From: Opeltia flavorubescens
Taxonomy: Eukaryota > Ascomycota > Lecanoromycetes > Teloschistales > Teloschistaceae
Direction: 5' to 3'
Assembly (NCBI GenBank): GCA_000442125.1
Contig: KE546971.1
Coordinates: forward strand, 746,583 to 810,582
DNA length: 64,000 nt
Below the pieces are notes generated by a model. The model saw nothing but the letters and a program-made list of their open reading frames with translations, searched no databases and was not told the DNA's origin. Position 1 is the stretch's first letter; every line of letters begins with the position of its first letter. The position numbers were made by a program, and so were the translations under genes. Positions 32,385 through 45,867 of the stretch are shown here, piece after piece.

Positions 32385-34449
32385 ATGAGAGTTCGGCCTC
32401 TCAACAATATTGCATGTCTAACCTCAAAATGTATCGCGAATCCATATGGACAAAGGCTTTCGCAGGGCTGGAGACTCTCGGCCTTCCGTCATTCGTCCTC
32501 GTCTTCTGTTGAAAAGCCCTTTTATGTTACCAGTCCAATTTTCTACGTCAATGCCGGTATGGACTTTCTGAGAAAAGCTTACGACTCAAGTTGACCTCCT
32601 ACAGCGCCTCATATTGGCCATCTGTATACCTTAGTCCTGACCGATGTGTTCAAACGCTATCACGCATTGAAGGGACGGAAAGCCATCCTCTGCACCGGCA
32701 CCGACGAACATGGCATGAAGGTATGAAGAGAATCCTCGAGCGAGACATAGAAGCGCTGAATCATTTGGTCTAGATTCAAGAAGCAGCGCAAAAGGCCGAT
32801 CAAGATGTTCGTGTGTTTTGCAATGAGAACTACAAGCCCTTTAATGTGAGTGCCCTTCGGAGGACATTTATCCACAGGTACTGAGTAATCTAGACTCTTG
32901 CCAGAAGAGCAGACATCCAGTATGACCACTTCATACGCACATCTGAGCCTGATCACCGATTTGCTGTTCAACACTTCTGGGTCAGCAAGTCTCCTCTAAT
33001 GCATAACCAAATTGACAACTGAGTAAACGCCAGCTTATGCTGAAGGAACGGGACTACATCTATACGTCCAAGCATGAAGGGTGGTACTCTATCAGCGATG
33101 AGACATTTTACCCAGAGTCAGGCATCCACCTCGCTTTGGATCCTTCGACAGGACGGAAATTCACGGTACGCAGAGGTGTTGGGATAGACACAGCCAATTG
33201 CTGAAGCTTTCCAGGCATCACGCGAAACGGGCAAAGAAGTAGAGTGGTCATCAGAAGTAAATTATCATTTCCGGCTGTCCTCCATGCGCGATCGACTCCT
33301 TCAGCATTACAAGGACAATCCGGATTTTGTGCAGCCATCAACCCGAATGCAAGATGTCATTCAACACGTCACAGCCGGTCTTTCAGACCTCTCGGTCTCC
33401 CGTCCTGTCGAGCGCTTATCGTGGGGAATCCCAGTTCCCGATGATCCTTCACAGACAATTTACGTTTGGCTCGACGCTCTGATCAATTACCTTACCAAAT
33501 CCAATTATCCTTTTCAGATTCCGAGGCAGGAGCATGCTGCTGGTTGGCCAGCCGATGTCCACGTCATTGGAAAGGACATTGTCCGATTCCACTGCATCTA
33601 CTGGCCTGCTTTCCTCCTTGCTCTTGATCTTCCTCTCCCGAAACAGATAATGACCCACGCACATTGGACTCTTGGGCGTGAGAAGATGTCGAAATCTACG
33701 GGCAACGTAGTTAATCCCTTCTTTGCGCTTGATCGGTTTGGCAGCGATACTATGCGCTACTATCTCATTCGAGACGGCGGAGTCAAGGATGACAGCGACT
33801 ATGACAACATGTACATCATCGATCGATATAAGACTCTCCAAGGCACTCTTGGGAATCTGGTAACGCGTGTTGTCCGAGGTAAAGGCTGGAATGTGCGCCG
33901 TGCTGTTGAGTATGGACATTTTGATGACAGCAGCCACGGCAAGAAACATCTTGACGCTCTTAGAGAACTGCCATCAACAGTCGATCATTGGATGGGCCAG
34001 CTTCAGCCAGGCGAAGCATTGAAGAAGGTCCTTGATGTTGTCAATCAGGTACGTCCCACACTGTTTGCACTCCTCGGATTGCTTTCACTAATACTTTCCT
34101 TGTTTCCGCACAGACTAATCAATACATGCAATCCTCTTCTCCTTGGACTCTCGGGGCTCCTACAGATCAACACGGTAGAAAAAAACCCGACCATCAGCCC
34201 GCCGACACGAGCAAATTGGACCCGATCATCTATCTCTGCGCAGAATCTATTCGCATCTGCGCCATTTTGCTCCAACCGGTCATGCCGGGGCGCATGGATC
34301 ACGTATTGAATCTCATGGGCGTGAGTGGAGAGAAGAGGATGTTGAAAGATGCAGCGGTTGGAGGGGATACGGAATTTGGGGTTCCGACGGTGGAAGTAGG
34401 CGAGGGAAGGAAGGGTGTGGTGTTCCCACAACTGAGAAGTGAATTCTAA
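32385..34449 (+). CDS. MSM1: mitochondrial methionyl-tRNA synthetase
   Basis: Exons 32385-32556, 32605-32720, 32774-32845, 32894-32980, 33034-33165, 33215-34048 and 34114-34449 join in phase to 582 aa (yeast Msm1 575). The N-terminus is rich in Arg, Ser and Asn with few acids, a mitochondrial targeting sequence. Class I signatures are intact: HIGH at 60-63 (PHIGHLYT), 'CTGTDEHGMK' and KMSKS at 350-354. The Met-pocket region 'YVWLDALINYLTKSNYPF' and 'RYYLIRDG' are present; the zinc-knuckle insertion of the cytosolic type is absent, as expected for the mitochondrial form. The C-terminal anticodon-binding helices end at 'VVFPQLRSEF'. Splitting over seven exons with introns of about 48-65 bp is typical for this genome. 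Confidence 0.95.
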
Positions 34450-34781
34450 TTGCCTGTGGAGCTCTTGTGGACCATACCCACCAACACGGGCAATCTTAGC
34501 AGCAGTGACACAAACCCGATTTAAAGAATGCAGTATGGTAGTCGAAGGTGTATATCACTTCATATTCTTAAGTACCATGCAATTGCAAGCACCAAACCAT
34601 CGCTCCCCCTCCATGTGTATGATAAGAAGTAACAATAGAACGGAAAAAAATAACACAACGTGGGGGGTATCTGAACCACCAGACAGATGAACCAATACAC
34701 CGTGTTTCAAACGCCAGTCACCCTTACTCCCTTGATCATGACATGCAGATCGTATATATCCTCCCTCTTGTATCAACGAAT
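34450..34781. other. 3' intergenic between convergent genes
   Basis: Convergent 3' flanks of MSM1 and the next minus-strand gene; A-rich around 34620-34660. Nothing else seen. Confidence 0.4.
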
Positions 34782-35366
34782 TCAATTCTCCCCGATACCC
34801 GAGCTCGCATTCTCACCCTTCCAAATCCCTGTCCCCATCGCCTTGCTAACACCCACCCCCAACCCCGTCACCGCTCCGATGAAAAGCAGCGCAATGAGGA
34901 CGTGCACCATGATCCGCTGCTTCTTGGACAGACTAGGGAAGCAACCGCGCCGTTGAATCCGAGCTTCGGATTTGCATAGCAAGGAAGGTTTTATGAGTCC
35001 TCCTTTGCCGTTACTGATATGGCTGTTGGGGTGGTTCGATGCCGGAAGCGATTGTGTGGATTGAACGGGGTTCGTATGGATTGTGATGCCTTTTTCTAGG
35101 TCTTTTTCGTTGGCGTGGGAGGGGATTGGGCGAAGGCGACGGGAGGATTCGGAGGCGCGGGCGTGGGAGTAGAAGGGTGAGAAAGGGTCGGTGGATGTGG
35201 GGTCGTAGTCTTCGGACGGGTTTGGGGTGGGAAGTTGGGAGAAGGTTTCAGTCGAGGGTTTGTATGTTGAGGGGTTTGCGGTGTGGGTTTCAATGATGAT
35301 GCCGTTCGGGTTGGTGAAAGGTGTTGTGGTGGGGCTCGAGCTGGGAGGGATGGTGTTGGAAGCCAT
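34782..35366 (-). CDS. single-pass membrane protein, hypothetical (194 aa)
   Basis: Intronless 194-aa frame with a good ATG. The first 120 residues are Pro/Ser/Thr-rich and disordered, with a conserved-looking short motif 'SRRLRPIPSHANEKDLEKGI'. After a basic Cys-containing stretch (CKSEARIQRRGCF, KKQR) there is one strong membrane segment, 'IMVHVLIALLFIGAVTGLGV', followed by a 25-residue tail. The positive side is N-terminal, so the long disordered part most likely faces the cytosol. This layout is common in Pezizomycotina proteins of unknown role. The 5' part of the coding strand is C-rich. Confidence 0.72.
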   Translation of the reverse strand: MASNTIPPSSSPTTTPFTNPNGIIIETHTANPSTYKPSTETFSQLPTPNPSEDYDPTSTDPFSPFYSHARASESSRRLRPIPSHANEKDLEKGITIHTNPVQSTQSLPASNHPNSHISNGKGGLIKPSLLCKSEARIQRRGCFPSLSKKQRIMVHVLIALLFIGAVTGLGVGVSKAMGTGIWKGENASSGIGEN

Positions 35367-36593
35367 TGTGTTGATAGTAACTAAGAATTGGATGTGAGTC
35401 CGCAGCTTGTGTGAAGATAGCGGATAGGGATTACTTACAATGAAGGTTTTCTCTTCTACTCCTAGGCGGACACTGATATGGGTGTTACGAGCAATGGACC
35501 AGGAACCAATTGCTCCCGAAGCGTCGCAAAGCTGCTTTCAAAAAGCGATATGAAAGCGGAATTTGATGTTGGAAGAAATAGAAGGAGCTCAAAGCTGGAG
35601 CATTTTGCTGATTGTAGTCTATATGATGTTACAAGGCATGGGCGTTTAAAAAACAGCGTGATGATGCAGAAGTAACCGTGTCTCCAACAATAATAAATAT
35701 AGTCACAACTGTCCCTATCTCCACCGATCAACAAAAGTTATAGCAATGCTGGATGTGAGGCATAAAAGCATTGAAAAGGCTGCTGGCTGCCTTGGTTATA
35801 CAAGTTCGACGGGCATTTCTCCGACCCTTGCCATCAGTGGCTCTGCAAGTTCCCTTAGCTTTCCCTAGCGCCCGCGAGATGCGTCAAAATAGTCTAGATG
35901 CCGCATCGACGACTCGATTGGGATCGACATTTTCCCATTCTGGGCCCGCCTGATTGCTTTCACTATCTCGGAATATTTGACACGTCAGACTCTCAATATA
36001 TCAGCTGAAACTCGTGTACTCCAGATCCTTATGGGCTTTCCAGAGATAAGCTATTTGATTTCTACGACTGATTTACTGATGCCATCACAGGATTCAGCCA
36101 GTGGAAGCGTTTGTAGCAATCCAAGCGCCAAGATCCCAATAGGTCATGGTATTCCCGTCGATCGTTTCCTGTTCCTTAGCGCCCATCCCTAGCCAAGGCA
36201 AGGTCGATCATTTCCCTCAAATTGAAGGCAGCATTATTCGACAGGATAATCTCCAACGTTCATGAAGACAAAAATCTCTCAAGATCTCTACGAGGTCAGA
36301 AGGAAAGCAATTTTAAGTCAGGGAACTGAGAAGTACATGTCCTTTGCTCTACGGTTTCTTGGACCACGCCCGATTTTGCCCAAGCGCTTTACGTTGCCAA
36401 CCCGTACCCAATTTGGTAAGAGAAAACGGCTAATGATTTGAACGTATTAGATTGAGATACCAACGCTGCCATCTGTTGACGAACGATAATAAAACCGACC
36501 CATGGTAACGTCGTGACCACGCCATATGCAGAGCCGTTATAGATGCCCTTCGCTATGCAATGCAAATCATGATGAAATCCTTTCATGCCATCA
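35367..36593. other. intergenic, no gene seen
   Basis: About 1.2 kb between two minus-strand genes. Only short frames without signals. Confidence 0.4.
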
Positions 36594-39500
36594 TTACTCA
36601 AGTTTCATTTCGTCAAAATCCTCCCTTCTGATCCCGCTTCGGTCGCACATGCTCCGGAAAATACCTTCCTCCTCCCAAAGCTGCAAAGGCGTGTCCAGCT
36701 CAACGATCCGTCCTTGATCCATTACGCAGATTCGGTCGTAATTGATAATTGTTTTCAGTCGATGAGCAATGCACAAGAGGGTCTTCCCTTTGAAACCTGT
36801 GGCAATTGTCCTCTGTATCTTTTGATCCGTGTCCATGTCAACACTCGACGTTGCTTCGTCGCAGACAATGATTTGCGCGTTGCGGACTAGTGCTCGGGCG
36901 AGCGCCATCAGCTGTCTCTGCCCGAGAGAGAAGTTCAAGCCTTCTTCTTCCACCACCCCATCGAGGTGAATACGACCATGCGACTTGTCATCCAGGCTGG
37001 CATTGGCGTCAATCAGATCCGACTGGCGAAGAGCAGACCATAGCTCGAGATCGCTGTGTTCGTTGAATGGATCCAAATTCGATCGAACCGTACCGCGGAA
37101 GAGCGTCGGGTCTTGCGGGATGATGGCAAGCCTGGTACGAAGGTCCTTCAGACCCACGGTTGCAATATTGATCCCGTCAATGCTGATGCTGCCACCTGAT
37201 AGCTCCACCAAACGGAACAAAGTCGACATAATGCTCGACTTCCCTGCCCCTGTCCGACCCACGATACCGATCCTCTCGCCGGCAGCAACACGCATCGTCA
37301 AACCTTGTAGTACAAGTGGCAGTCCTTCTCGATATCGCATTTGCACCTCGTTGAAGACGATCTCGCCATGTTGAGGCCACTCTTTGGGCACTTCCTTCAG
37401 ATGCAGTGGCGGCTCTTCGTCCAGCTCGGTACCGTAGTAATGCAAGCGCTCGGTCGCATTCATTGCGTTCTCGACTTCAGCAAGCTGTCGCACCGTGAAC
37501 TGAATCATCTGGACAATCGACAAGATGTAAGACAATACCAGTCCGGCGATGCTAGGATTGACATCAAAGCGAGACGTGACGACGAGAATTCCAGTAGTGA
37601 ACACTAGTAGGTTTCCGATCGTGTCGAGACGCACGGCTAGCCATCGCTGATTGGAAAAGGTAAGATAGTAAGCCGAGTTCATTTGATCAACCGTTTCTCG
37701 TATCCCACGCGCGAATCGATCTTGAAGACCATAAGCCCTGATACTTGAAACGCCCGAGATGGCTTCCCCGAAGCGAGAGAACACCCCGGATCGTAAAACT
37801 GATTCGTGCCGCTTCATCTCCCGGGCTGATGCCCGGTAATAAGCTGACGAGAACAGGAAGACCAGGAACAAAGGCCCGAGGGCAATTGCGAAATAATGGA
37901 AGAAAACTATGACCAGTGTAAAGACCGATATAATCATTGCCAGAGTGAAAAAATACATGCGAATCGAATCTGTAAGGTTATTATCCATCGTATCAACGTC
38001 TTTAGAGAACCGGTTGGTAATCCTGCCAAGCGGAGTGGTATCAAAAAATTCCATGGGTGCCCTCAGGACCCTAGTCATCGCCTCGTGGAGCATGACTTTG
38101 CTGGATTTGGTTCCGAGGACCGAAAGAGAAACCGAGAAAGCAAACATGAGGAATGCTTGAGCGACCCCCAATGCAGCATACGTTCCAATGTAGACACCCG
38201 TAGTGTACCCGAATTTATCTGATGTCCAGTAGCTAAGCCATAAGGAAGTTGCGATATTAGCACCTTGAGAGCAAATTAGAAGAAAAATAACCAGTGGTCC
38301 GTTCCAGATTGAGCCCGATGCTCGGATGTAAGCATCGTACACTTTCCACGCTACTGAACGAACGGCCCTCTCCTCCTGCTGCATCAAAGCAGCCCCTCGC
38401 TTTGACACTTTCCTTTTCTTCGCACCCTTCTTCTCCTCTTCGACTTCATCTTCGCTGACTTCGTCATCCTGTTTTTCCTCCTGAGCTGTGCTGGCCATCA
38501 TTTTTTGGAAATCTTCATTGCTATTCATCAGGTTTTCAAAGGTGTCGATGGTCTCGATACACCCCTCTTGCATCCATATAATTCGGTCGCACCGATTGAG
38601 AACATGAAGCTGATGAGTAGCAAGGATTCGACATTTATCTTTGAGCAGCCCGCAAATGGCGTTGTCGAAGATGTGACGACCAACGTGAGCATCAACGGCC
38701 GACAAAGGGTCATCCATCAGCACCATGTCACTGTCAAAGTAGATGGCTCTGGCAATGTTGAGCCGCTGCTTCTGACCACCAGATACTGTGATGCCTCGTT
38801 CGCCGATCTCGGTCATATCGCCATGCGGTAACATATCCACTGAATGGTTTCCAAAGTCAGCGTTCCGAATTCCGAGGGCGACCGGCACAGCATTACTTAC
38901 AGTCGGGACGAAGCGCGCACGCATCTACGACCTCGTCGTACCATCGGCGGTCATATTCTTTGCCAAAAACTATGTTCTCCCTTACCGTTGCATTCTGAAT
39001 CCAAGCATACTGCGGACAGAATGCTCTGGATGCACCCATCATTATGTGACCATGCGTACGTCGCATATCGCCGGCAAGTGCGGCGAGCAGGGAGCTCTTT
39101 CCTGACCCTACGCCCCCAATCACAGCAACCAACTCGTGGCGTCCAATGGTGAATTCCATTCCGTGAAGCTTGAACGGCTCAGAACCAGTGAGCGTGCTGG
39201 TGCTGTCTGAATCATCGCCTGCTGCACTCTTTTCACCTGCTTTGACGGCTGCTTTTTCAGCTTTCGAGGCTTTCTTGGCCGCTTTGACCTGGTCCTTCGT
39301 CTGAGGACTTTTCTTATCTGAGTCTTGCGTTATGGTTCTTTCCCAAGTAAAGTCGGCTTCCTTCACCACGATGGCATTTTTGTTTTCCATGTCCCAGTCA
39401 ATGTCGTCCGACTGTTCCTCGGCAAGTAGAAATTCCTGTATTCTGCCGATGGAGGCCCACGCATCAATGACCTGACCAATGACCATCGGAAGTAAATTCA

Positions 39501-41040
39501 ATGGTAAACGGAGGGAGTTGAACAGAGCCAGAGATGAGAAGATAGGAGCGGGGTCCAGTGCGTGTTGCGAAAGAGAAAATGTAATGAAAGATAGCATGGA
39601 TGCAAAGATCGGCAAAGACATGGATACTGCATTTATCGCATTTCTTATGGCGAGCAGGATCTGAATCGATCTAATCTCTCTTCTTCGTATTTGCCTTATT
39701 CGTTCCAGAAAGCTTGTCTCCCAGCCAAAATACTTTACAAACCTTACGGCCTGCAGAACTTCTTGCGTTAAGGAGACTCTTTGATCAGTTATTTTGTTGA
39801 TCGCCCGTCTCCTTTGGAAGAGAGTCTTGATGGCCTTTGTCAACACCGGAAGACCTATAACCAGGAGCCCAAAACCGGCAAGTGCAGAGTAGGTAAGATT
39901 TACGAGCAGCACCACTAAGGTGATCAGAATCGCAATTGGTGAGGTCCAGATCATATGGAACATCCCCGAGGCTTGATCGATCCGGTACGTATCAACAGAC
40001 ATCAGGTTCACGATTCGTCCATTTGCCCAGCCTGTTCCATCTCCAGAGACACCTTGTACTTTATCTGGTGTAGTTTGGGGATTCTTCTTATTGAATTTCT
40101 TATCAACGAGCTGCCTGAGCAAAGTCTTCTTTACTTTGTTGAGCTCTTGCGCTTCCTTCTCCTTGTTTTGATCTTCGAGCGCCTTTCCTCCGGCTTTTGC
40201 TCTGCCAGACAACTTCATGGCTTTTTCGAATATTAAAGTAATCAAGACTCCTCGTGCCTGAGCGCCGACCATCTGGCCGCGGTAGATGAAGTGATTCGTA
40301 CCCAAGCTCTGCAAGATCTGCATGAGTGTAATGCCGAGGACCAAGCCAATACCCTTTCCAATGTTGGGTGGTGGTCGTCCAGCCAGCTGGGCGATGTATG
40401 CCTGTGTGGCGAAAGAGATGAGGTATCGGAGTGTAAACGGTGACATGACCTGGAAGATACTGGCAAAGAGCTGACAAAAGCCGCCGATCCAGAATTCAAC
40501 ATAGAAGGTCTCATTCAGAGCCCACAAGAGAGGGAGTCGGTCGCCGTTGGCAGCGCGGCGTCGGAAAGAGGCTCCAAGCCTCTTCGCCAGCACGCCGGCC
40601 TCTCGATCTGGGTTTACAAGCCAAATGTCGTTGAGTTCTAGTGGGCGTTGGTATCCGACGTGCATTATTGGGGCCATCCATTGCCACGTTAAACGGCTTA
40701 ACAACGATGCATGGTACTCGCGTGAGACCACACGCTCTTTCGGTATTGGTGGAGGGGTTCCCGTCTTGAGTGGATTCAGATTTTTGTACCATGGCTTCCT
40801 TATCGGGCGCTCGTCTGCTATCGGCTCAACGGTTACAGAAGACCTTGTAGTCGTCGTTGTCAGGGTCCTATCGACAAAAGGACGCTCTTTCTTTTCCGTA
40901 GCATTTGACGAGTTATCGCTGTCGGAAATGACGACTTGCAATGGCTCGGTCGCGACGGGTTCCGAGGTGTTCGTCGAATTGACGGCTCCGACAGGATCAG
41001 TAGAGACGTTTTCCCTCCCTTGGCGGCCTGTTTCGGCCAT
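36594..41040 (-). CDS. ABCC-type (MRP/Yor1-like) ABC transporter
   Basis: Exons 38901-41040 and 36594-38839 (minus strand, one 61-bp intron) give 1461 aa in the TMD1-NBD1-TMD2-NBD2 order; no extra N-terminal TMD0 is present, as in Yor1. NBD1 has Walker A GGVGSGKSS, the signature SGGQKQR (interrupted upstream by the intron) and a Walker B ending MDDPLSAVD, so the usual catalytic Glu is Asp. NBD2 has Walker A GRTGAGKSS, signature LGQRQ and Walker B CDEATSSVD with Glu. This asymmetry is normal for ABCC exporters. A Lys/Ala-rich linker precedes NBD1. Start 41040 is the first ATG in frame (MAETGRQGREN). Likely a plasma-membrane drug/organic-anion exporter; substrate unknown. Confidence 0.93.
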
Positions 41041-42249
41041 GATGCCCGTCGGATGGTGTAGAGATAGAAGCAAAGGTCGTGGCCACAAGGTAGAAATTGG
41101 CGACACTCATAGTTATATCCCAAATCGATGACATGGCACCTGCATAAAGTGTCGTAACTAGCCCTAGGGCGTCCTAGAATCCACACTCCCACATAGAGGA
41201 ATCATCGTCGGAGCCTCGGTGTTCGGGGTGGAGGCAATCCTTCTTTGATTTCTAACCAAATCAGATGCTTGCATTAATAAGCCTACTCTAGCTTAGCCTA
41301 CTTTGACAGAAAGCTTCTTTTGAGCTCTGAAAATTCTTTATCGGGATTGTTCACAGTTAGATATGGACTCACATCCGTACATCATCGTTGGAATGTAAGC
41401 ATAGACTTTGCGAAACTCTTCTGGAACGGCGGGTAAAGCCGAATTGAGGCCCACGACCGGCTTCGACGCTTAGCGCAATATTTATGACTTACAACGGTAA
41501 ATTATTGTGAAATGCAGCGCTACACACTCAGTATAATCAGCTGATGCGCCTTTTCCCCAGCGAAACACTTTGCTCAGCTGTTCATCTAAACTCACGTTTT
41601 TTTCTTTCTACATGAATTGGCTAGACCTCTATCTTGGGGCCTCGAGATCGTTGCCTAGATTAACATAAGGACTAGGTTTACAGTTCCACGTAATCGTAAC
41701 CGTAACGGGACCAATCGCCACAAAGTGAACCCCTACTAAAGCCACCGCTGCAAATCATCATTGCGTCATCTGCATCCTTCGGCCCTCTTTTGAGCTCGCA
41801 AATGTAGATGTTCGGGTCCGATCAGGTCAACGGCCGGCATGGAGCATTATTATGACTAATGGTCATAGTCTCTTTTCAAGCTGTACAGCCCCTTTCAAGG
41901 ACTTGAACTATGGTAATGAGACAATGCAAATGGCTTTTGCAGACGAAGTTATCATTAGGAGAAGAACTTCATACTGCTAGAATGGCTTGGTCCCTGATAA
42001 GAAAAAAGGTGAATTTGGTAGAGACGCTTCGGCTTGCTAGGCGAACATCAGAGCAGCAATCGCTGCACAAACACTGCGAGATTGGAAACACAGTGCTTTA
42101 GTAATTCTGCATCAATACATCGTCTGTGCGGGAAATAAATGCTATCTGAAGTTGGATGTTCTTTGGGACGTCATTACTGATTCGACACCATACCATATAC
42201 CACCCATGGCGTGATTTCACATAGAAAGCCCCTCCCTTAGATCATCTTT
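41041..42249. other. intergenic, no gene seen
   Basis: About 1.2 kb forming the promoter of the ABC transporter and the 3' flank of the next minus-strand gene. Only short frames. Confidence 0.4.
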
Positions 42250-43577
42250 CTATTTGAGGCCGATAATCGCCTCATCAAGAGCCTGTTCATCGCTTGTTTC
42301 CTGCCCCATAGGATGAATTTTTGGCATTGGAGCAATCGACCCGTCATCTAGTCTCACCCAGCTCTTACCCTTTACCTGCTCATGAACATCATACGACTCA
42401 TGAGTACTTCGGTTGGTTTGGTTCTTATGTGGTGATTTATTAATCGGACCCATAGTGATATCTCCGGGACCACTACCACGGGAGCGGGAAAGATGATGCC
42501 AGAAGAGCGGAAGTATGGGGAGACATCCGCAAATGAGGCCACAGGCCACCTCAGCATAGCTGCGCAGAAGATCAGCCGAAGATCACATATGATATAGGAG
42601 ATCGGGTACTGACCCCAGGAGACCGGTTTCCATGTGGACGTACGTGAAGTCCAGGGTCCGGGTGATTTTGACTTCGAAGTATATACGTACTATGCTGCAA
42701 ATACATGCACTACAATGAGTTAGCTGGATTTGTGATTACGGGATCGGACTGTGGACGAACAAACTTCCAGTGCCAAAAATCGCTGAGATACCCATTTTAC
42801 GCTTCGTACTCATCTGCAGCTTCCAGATCATGTGTATGGGAACAGAGAGCATGATCATATCTGAGGCCGTATTGAAAGTAGCCGATGTAAGATACAACGA
42901 TTTGCTGTCCAGACAGCGTCCCGGAATCTCGGGGCTCCAGATCTTATGCCGCGGACGGCAAGCGAATATGGCGAGGAAGAATGCTATGCCATAGAAGAGC
43001 GAATTCACCCACATCAAAGCATGCGTAGTCCAGAACCAGATGTTTCGATTGACAGCAAGGAAGATCCGGGTGATGAGCAACAGAATGGAAAGCTTTACGC
43101 ATGCAATGGAGATGCAGTAGAACATGTCGCTGTAGTTCGATATCTAATCAGTTAGCGATTACATAGAGCTAGCGAAAAAGGGTTGGACGTACCCATAGAT
43201 TGTGTTTGAAATTATCGTAAGTCAAATTCCACTGGTGTGTCCCTCCACCAAGTGCGCCTGCGCGCCATTCGAGGGAGACAAATACTAGATAGCATAGCTG
43301 AAAGAGTAAGTCACTAATCTCATCTGCACAGAATGAGGCCTACCCATCCAAAAATACAGGTCCAATCCTCCCAGAGAAACTTCTTCACAACGCGTGCTTT
43401 GACGAATATACGCGCTGCTACTAGAGTTGAAGTGATTGCAACACCCCCTGCGATGGTCAGTTCCACGTACGGTTGCAACGTGTACGGTTGAGTAAAGTTG
43501 GGGATAATTCCTGGCGGGGGCGTGAGTGCAGGATTGGGCGGAGTGATCAAAGTATAAGTAGCCTGAGGTTGAGCCAT
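42250..43577 (-). CDS. rhodopsin-domain integral membrane protein (SAT4/PTH11-related family)
   Basis: Exons 43344-43577, 43193-43297, 42761-43143, 42614-42709 and 42250-42559 (minus strand) join in phase to 375 aa. Seven membrane segments can be traced, the first at 'VELTIAGGVAITSTLVAARIF'. Hallmarks of the fungal rhodopsin domain (PF20684) are present: 'VKKFLWEDWTCIFGW' after TM1, 'CISIACVKLSILLLITRIF', 'CRPRHKIWSPEIPGRCLD', 'ATFNTASDMIMLSVPIHMIW' and 'YAEVACGLICGCLPIL' before the last helix. The tail is hydrophilic and cytosolic. Such proteins are numerous in Pezizomycotina; some PTH11-like members sense surfaces, but no CFEM domain is present here and the role is unknown. Introns 3 and 4 use GTTCGT and GTCAGT donors. 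Confidence 0.85.
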
Positions 43578-45867
43578 GCGCAAATTAAGAGACGTGGTAT
43601 ACAAAAAAAGCTACAAAATCGACTTTTGCTTTTTGTCTTGCGGTAATGAAGCAGAATATGCGGAAACGATGCGACGATATAACAGCAGGTCAGCTACTTC
43701 GTACGATGTCGTTCAGATTGACCCATGGAAGCTATCCTCTATAGACAAGCTGAACATGAAGATCGCAAGGATGGCGTCCTTCGGCCATCGCTTGCGTGGG
43801 GTAGCTACTGATAGTCCATTCACCGGCGCAGTATATTCTCATAGTTTCGCTCAGCGTGCCTGGCTAGCCATATGTTTATTGATGGTTACGCTTGGACCAT
43901 TGTCAGGGGCCTCCATAGCTTCCAGCAAGATGGCGGAACAATATCTTTGGTCCAGCTTCTCCTGAAACGAAGAGGTAACCAGATTCAAGGATGATCGAAC
44001 TGTCAAGTCCAAGTTTACCTGGTGCTCGAGAGCATGCTGTCATCCGAAGAAAAGAGGCGAATAAAACCCCAGAGTTGTAGGTAAAGCATAACCTGATCAA
44101 CATTATGGATTGGTAAGAACCGTTTATTTTGATCGAATCCATCGGCTCTCTCTCCAGGGTCCCACTGGTGTTTTCGGCAACCTCCGTGTAAATAGCAAGC
44201 TTGTGTCTTGCAGATGGTGGTTGAGGTGGCTTGCCAAGGACTGGCACGTTCATAACCAGATGTAGTCTTGCCACATGGTCTTCAAGCTAGTCTCGCTTGG
44301 TAGAGCAAAAATTTTAGCGAACATAATTGAAGTTTAGAGCAAATGGGAATTTATATTTCGAGGAAATAATATTTCACGCCGCATTATGGACCCTGAATGA
44401 GAGAAAATCGTGCAATGGTAGGAAAATTTGGGCATTCATGCATGTTTATCTCGAAGGAAAATGTGTTGATCACTTATTTAGCGCAGATCTGGATTCAAGA
44501 GCCTCAGCACATGATATCAGCTTCTGGGACTTCCATATTAAATGGCGCAGCCCTGTCTCGCCATGGGTCTTCTTGGCGCCAAGTGTACCGGTTTTCTGGT
44601 CGATATGTCGTATTGCGCTACGACCGACTACTTCCGAAAGCGGGGTCAACATCGTAGAAGCGCACCAATCCTGAGTCTTCCCGAGACGTCTCTCTAACAT
44701 AGATCAGAAAGCAATAAGCTACGATAATGCTTTGACCTCACACCTCCTTCCACAGCGTTGATCAAAGCCTTCGAAAATATGGTAGCCCTTAATCCACGCA
44801 CGGGTGGCTGTCAAAAGTCCTCGGCAAACATCAAGGAAGGGACCAGTGCAGTAGTCAAGTTCCGAGGGTTGATGATTCTCTGACAAGAGCTGCTCTGATG
44901 GATGCCCTACCTCCCATCGGACATGATTTCTGCCATCAACCATCATCTGGACTGTGCCACTAGCCTATCTGACTTATAAATTCATGCTCCATCTTCCGCC
45001 ACAATGCACATTGGAACCACCAGGTCTCATGAATTGAGTTTTTGTGTTCTTGTTCTTCTGGATAACGGCCTTCATGAGCTGTCATTCTAACCTGCTACAG
45101 GACTTGAGCTCAAACCGAATTTGGACAGAACCTCGCTTCCAAGTATCAATATTCCCCCAGAAAGAGCACCTTGGCTCATAGCGTGGTAAGAAACCATTAT
45201 TCGGAGTACACGTGGACTGTGGTTTCACATTCACTTAATTAGCACACTAAGTTCGCTTTCATTGTGCTCTTATCTGCTCTACAGGTAGGCTGGCTTTAGG
45301 ATGAGTGGATTTGGTAGGTCTATCATGAGCGTCTTAAGCTTCCGTCGATACATGCCTTCGTACATGGCCTCATGAGTGACTTCTTTTTGTGTGTGTGAGA
45401 TACGATTCCATCCAGGAGGAATAAAAGGCACAGTAATCTTGATCCCCGGTTTTCGCAAGTAGCAGACATCATCGTAATTAGCCTGTTCTTGATCTGTAAA
45501 CATTTCTCGACCTTGTCATCGGGCATTCGTGCTAAATTTTACGTTGCTACCGAAAACCCGTCTCTTCGTCCACGGGACGAAATCGGCGAAACCTTGGTCA
45601 CTCGACCTATCAGCTCTCCATGCAAGTATCTACCAGACTGATCAGTCTCGCAATACCATACAAATCAATCAATAATCTTCTCTAGTAATGCGCTCCTATC
45701 CTAAGAGGGTACTCGACTGACAGAGCTTGGCATAGATACTGTCAAGATCAGCAGCTTCGTCCCTGCGAAACGATCAAACAGCTTCAGGATTCTGTACCAC
45801 GTCAGGAAGCATGGTATAGCTAGTCATTGTCTCGATACAGTACGCAGGTGCTAAAGGCCCGTCATAG
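43578..45867. other. gene-poor 2.3-kb stretch
   Basis: The longest gap without a gene I can support. Frames on both strands (for example minus 43903-44274 and minus 44719-44946) look protein-like in composition but match nothing I know and lack convincing splice partners. They may be worn-out gene pieces, since the neighbouring downstream locus is a truncated gene. Confidence 0.35.
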
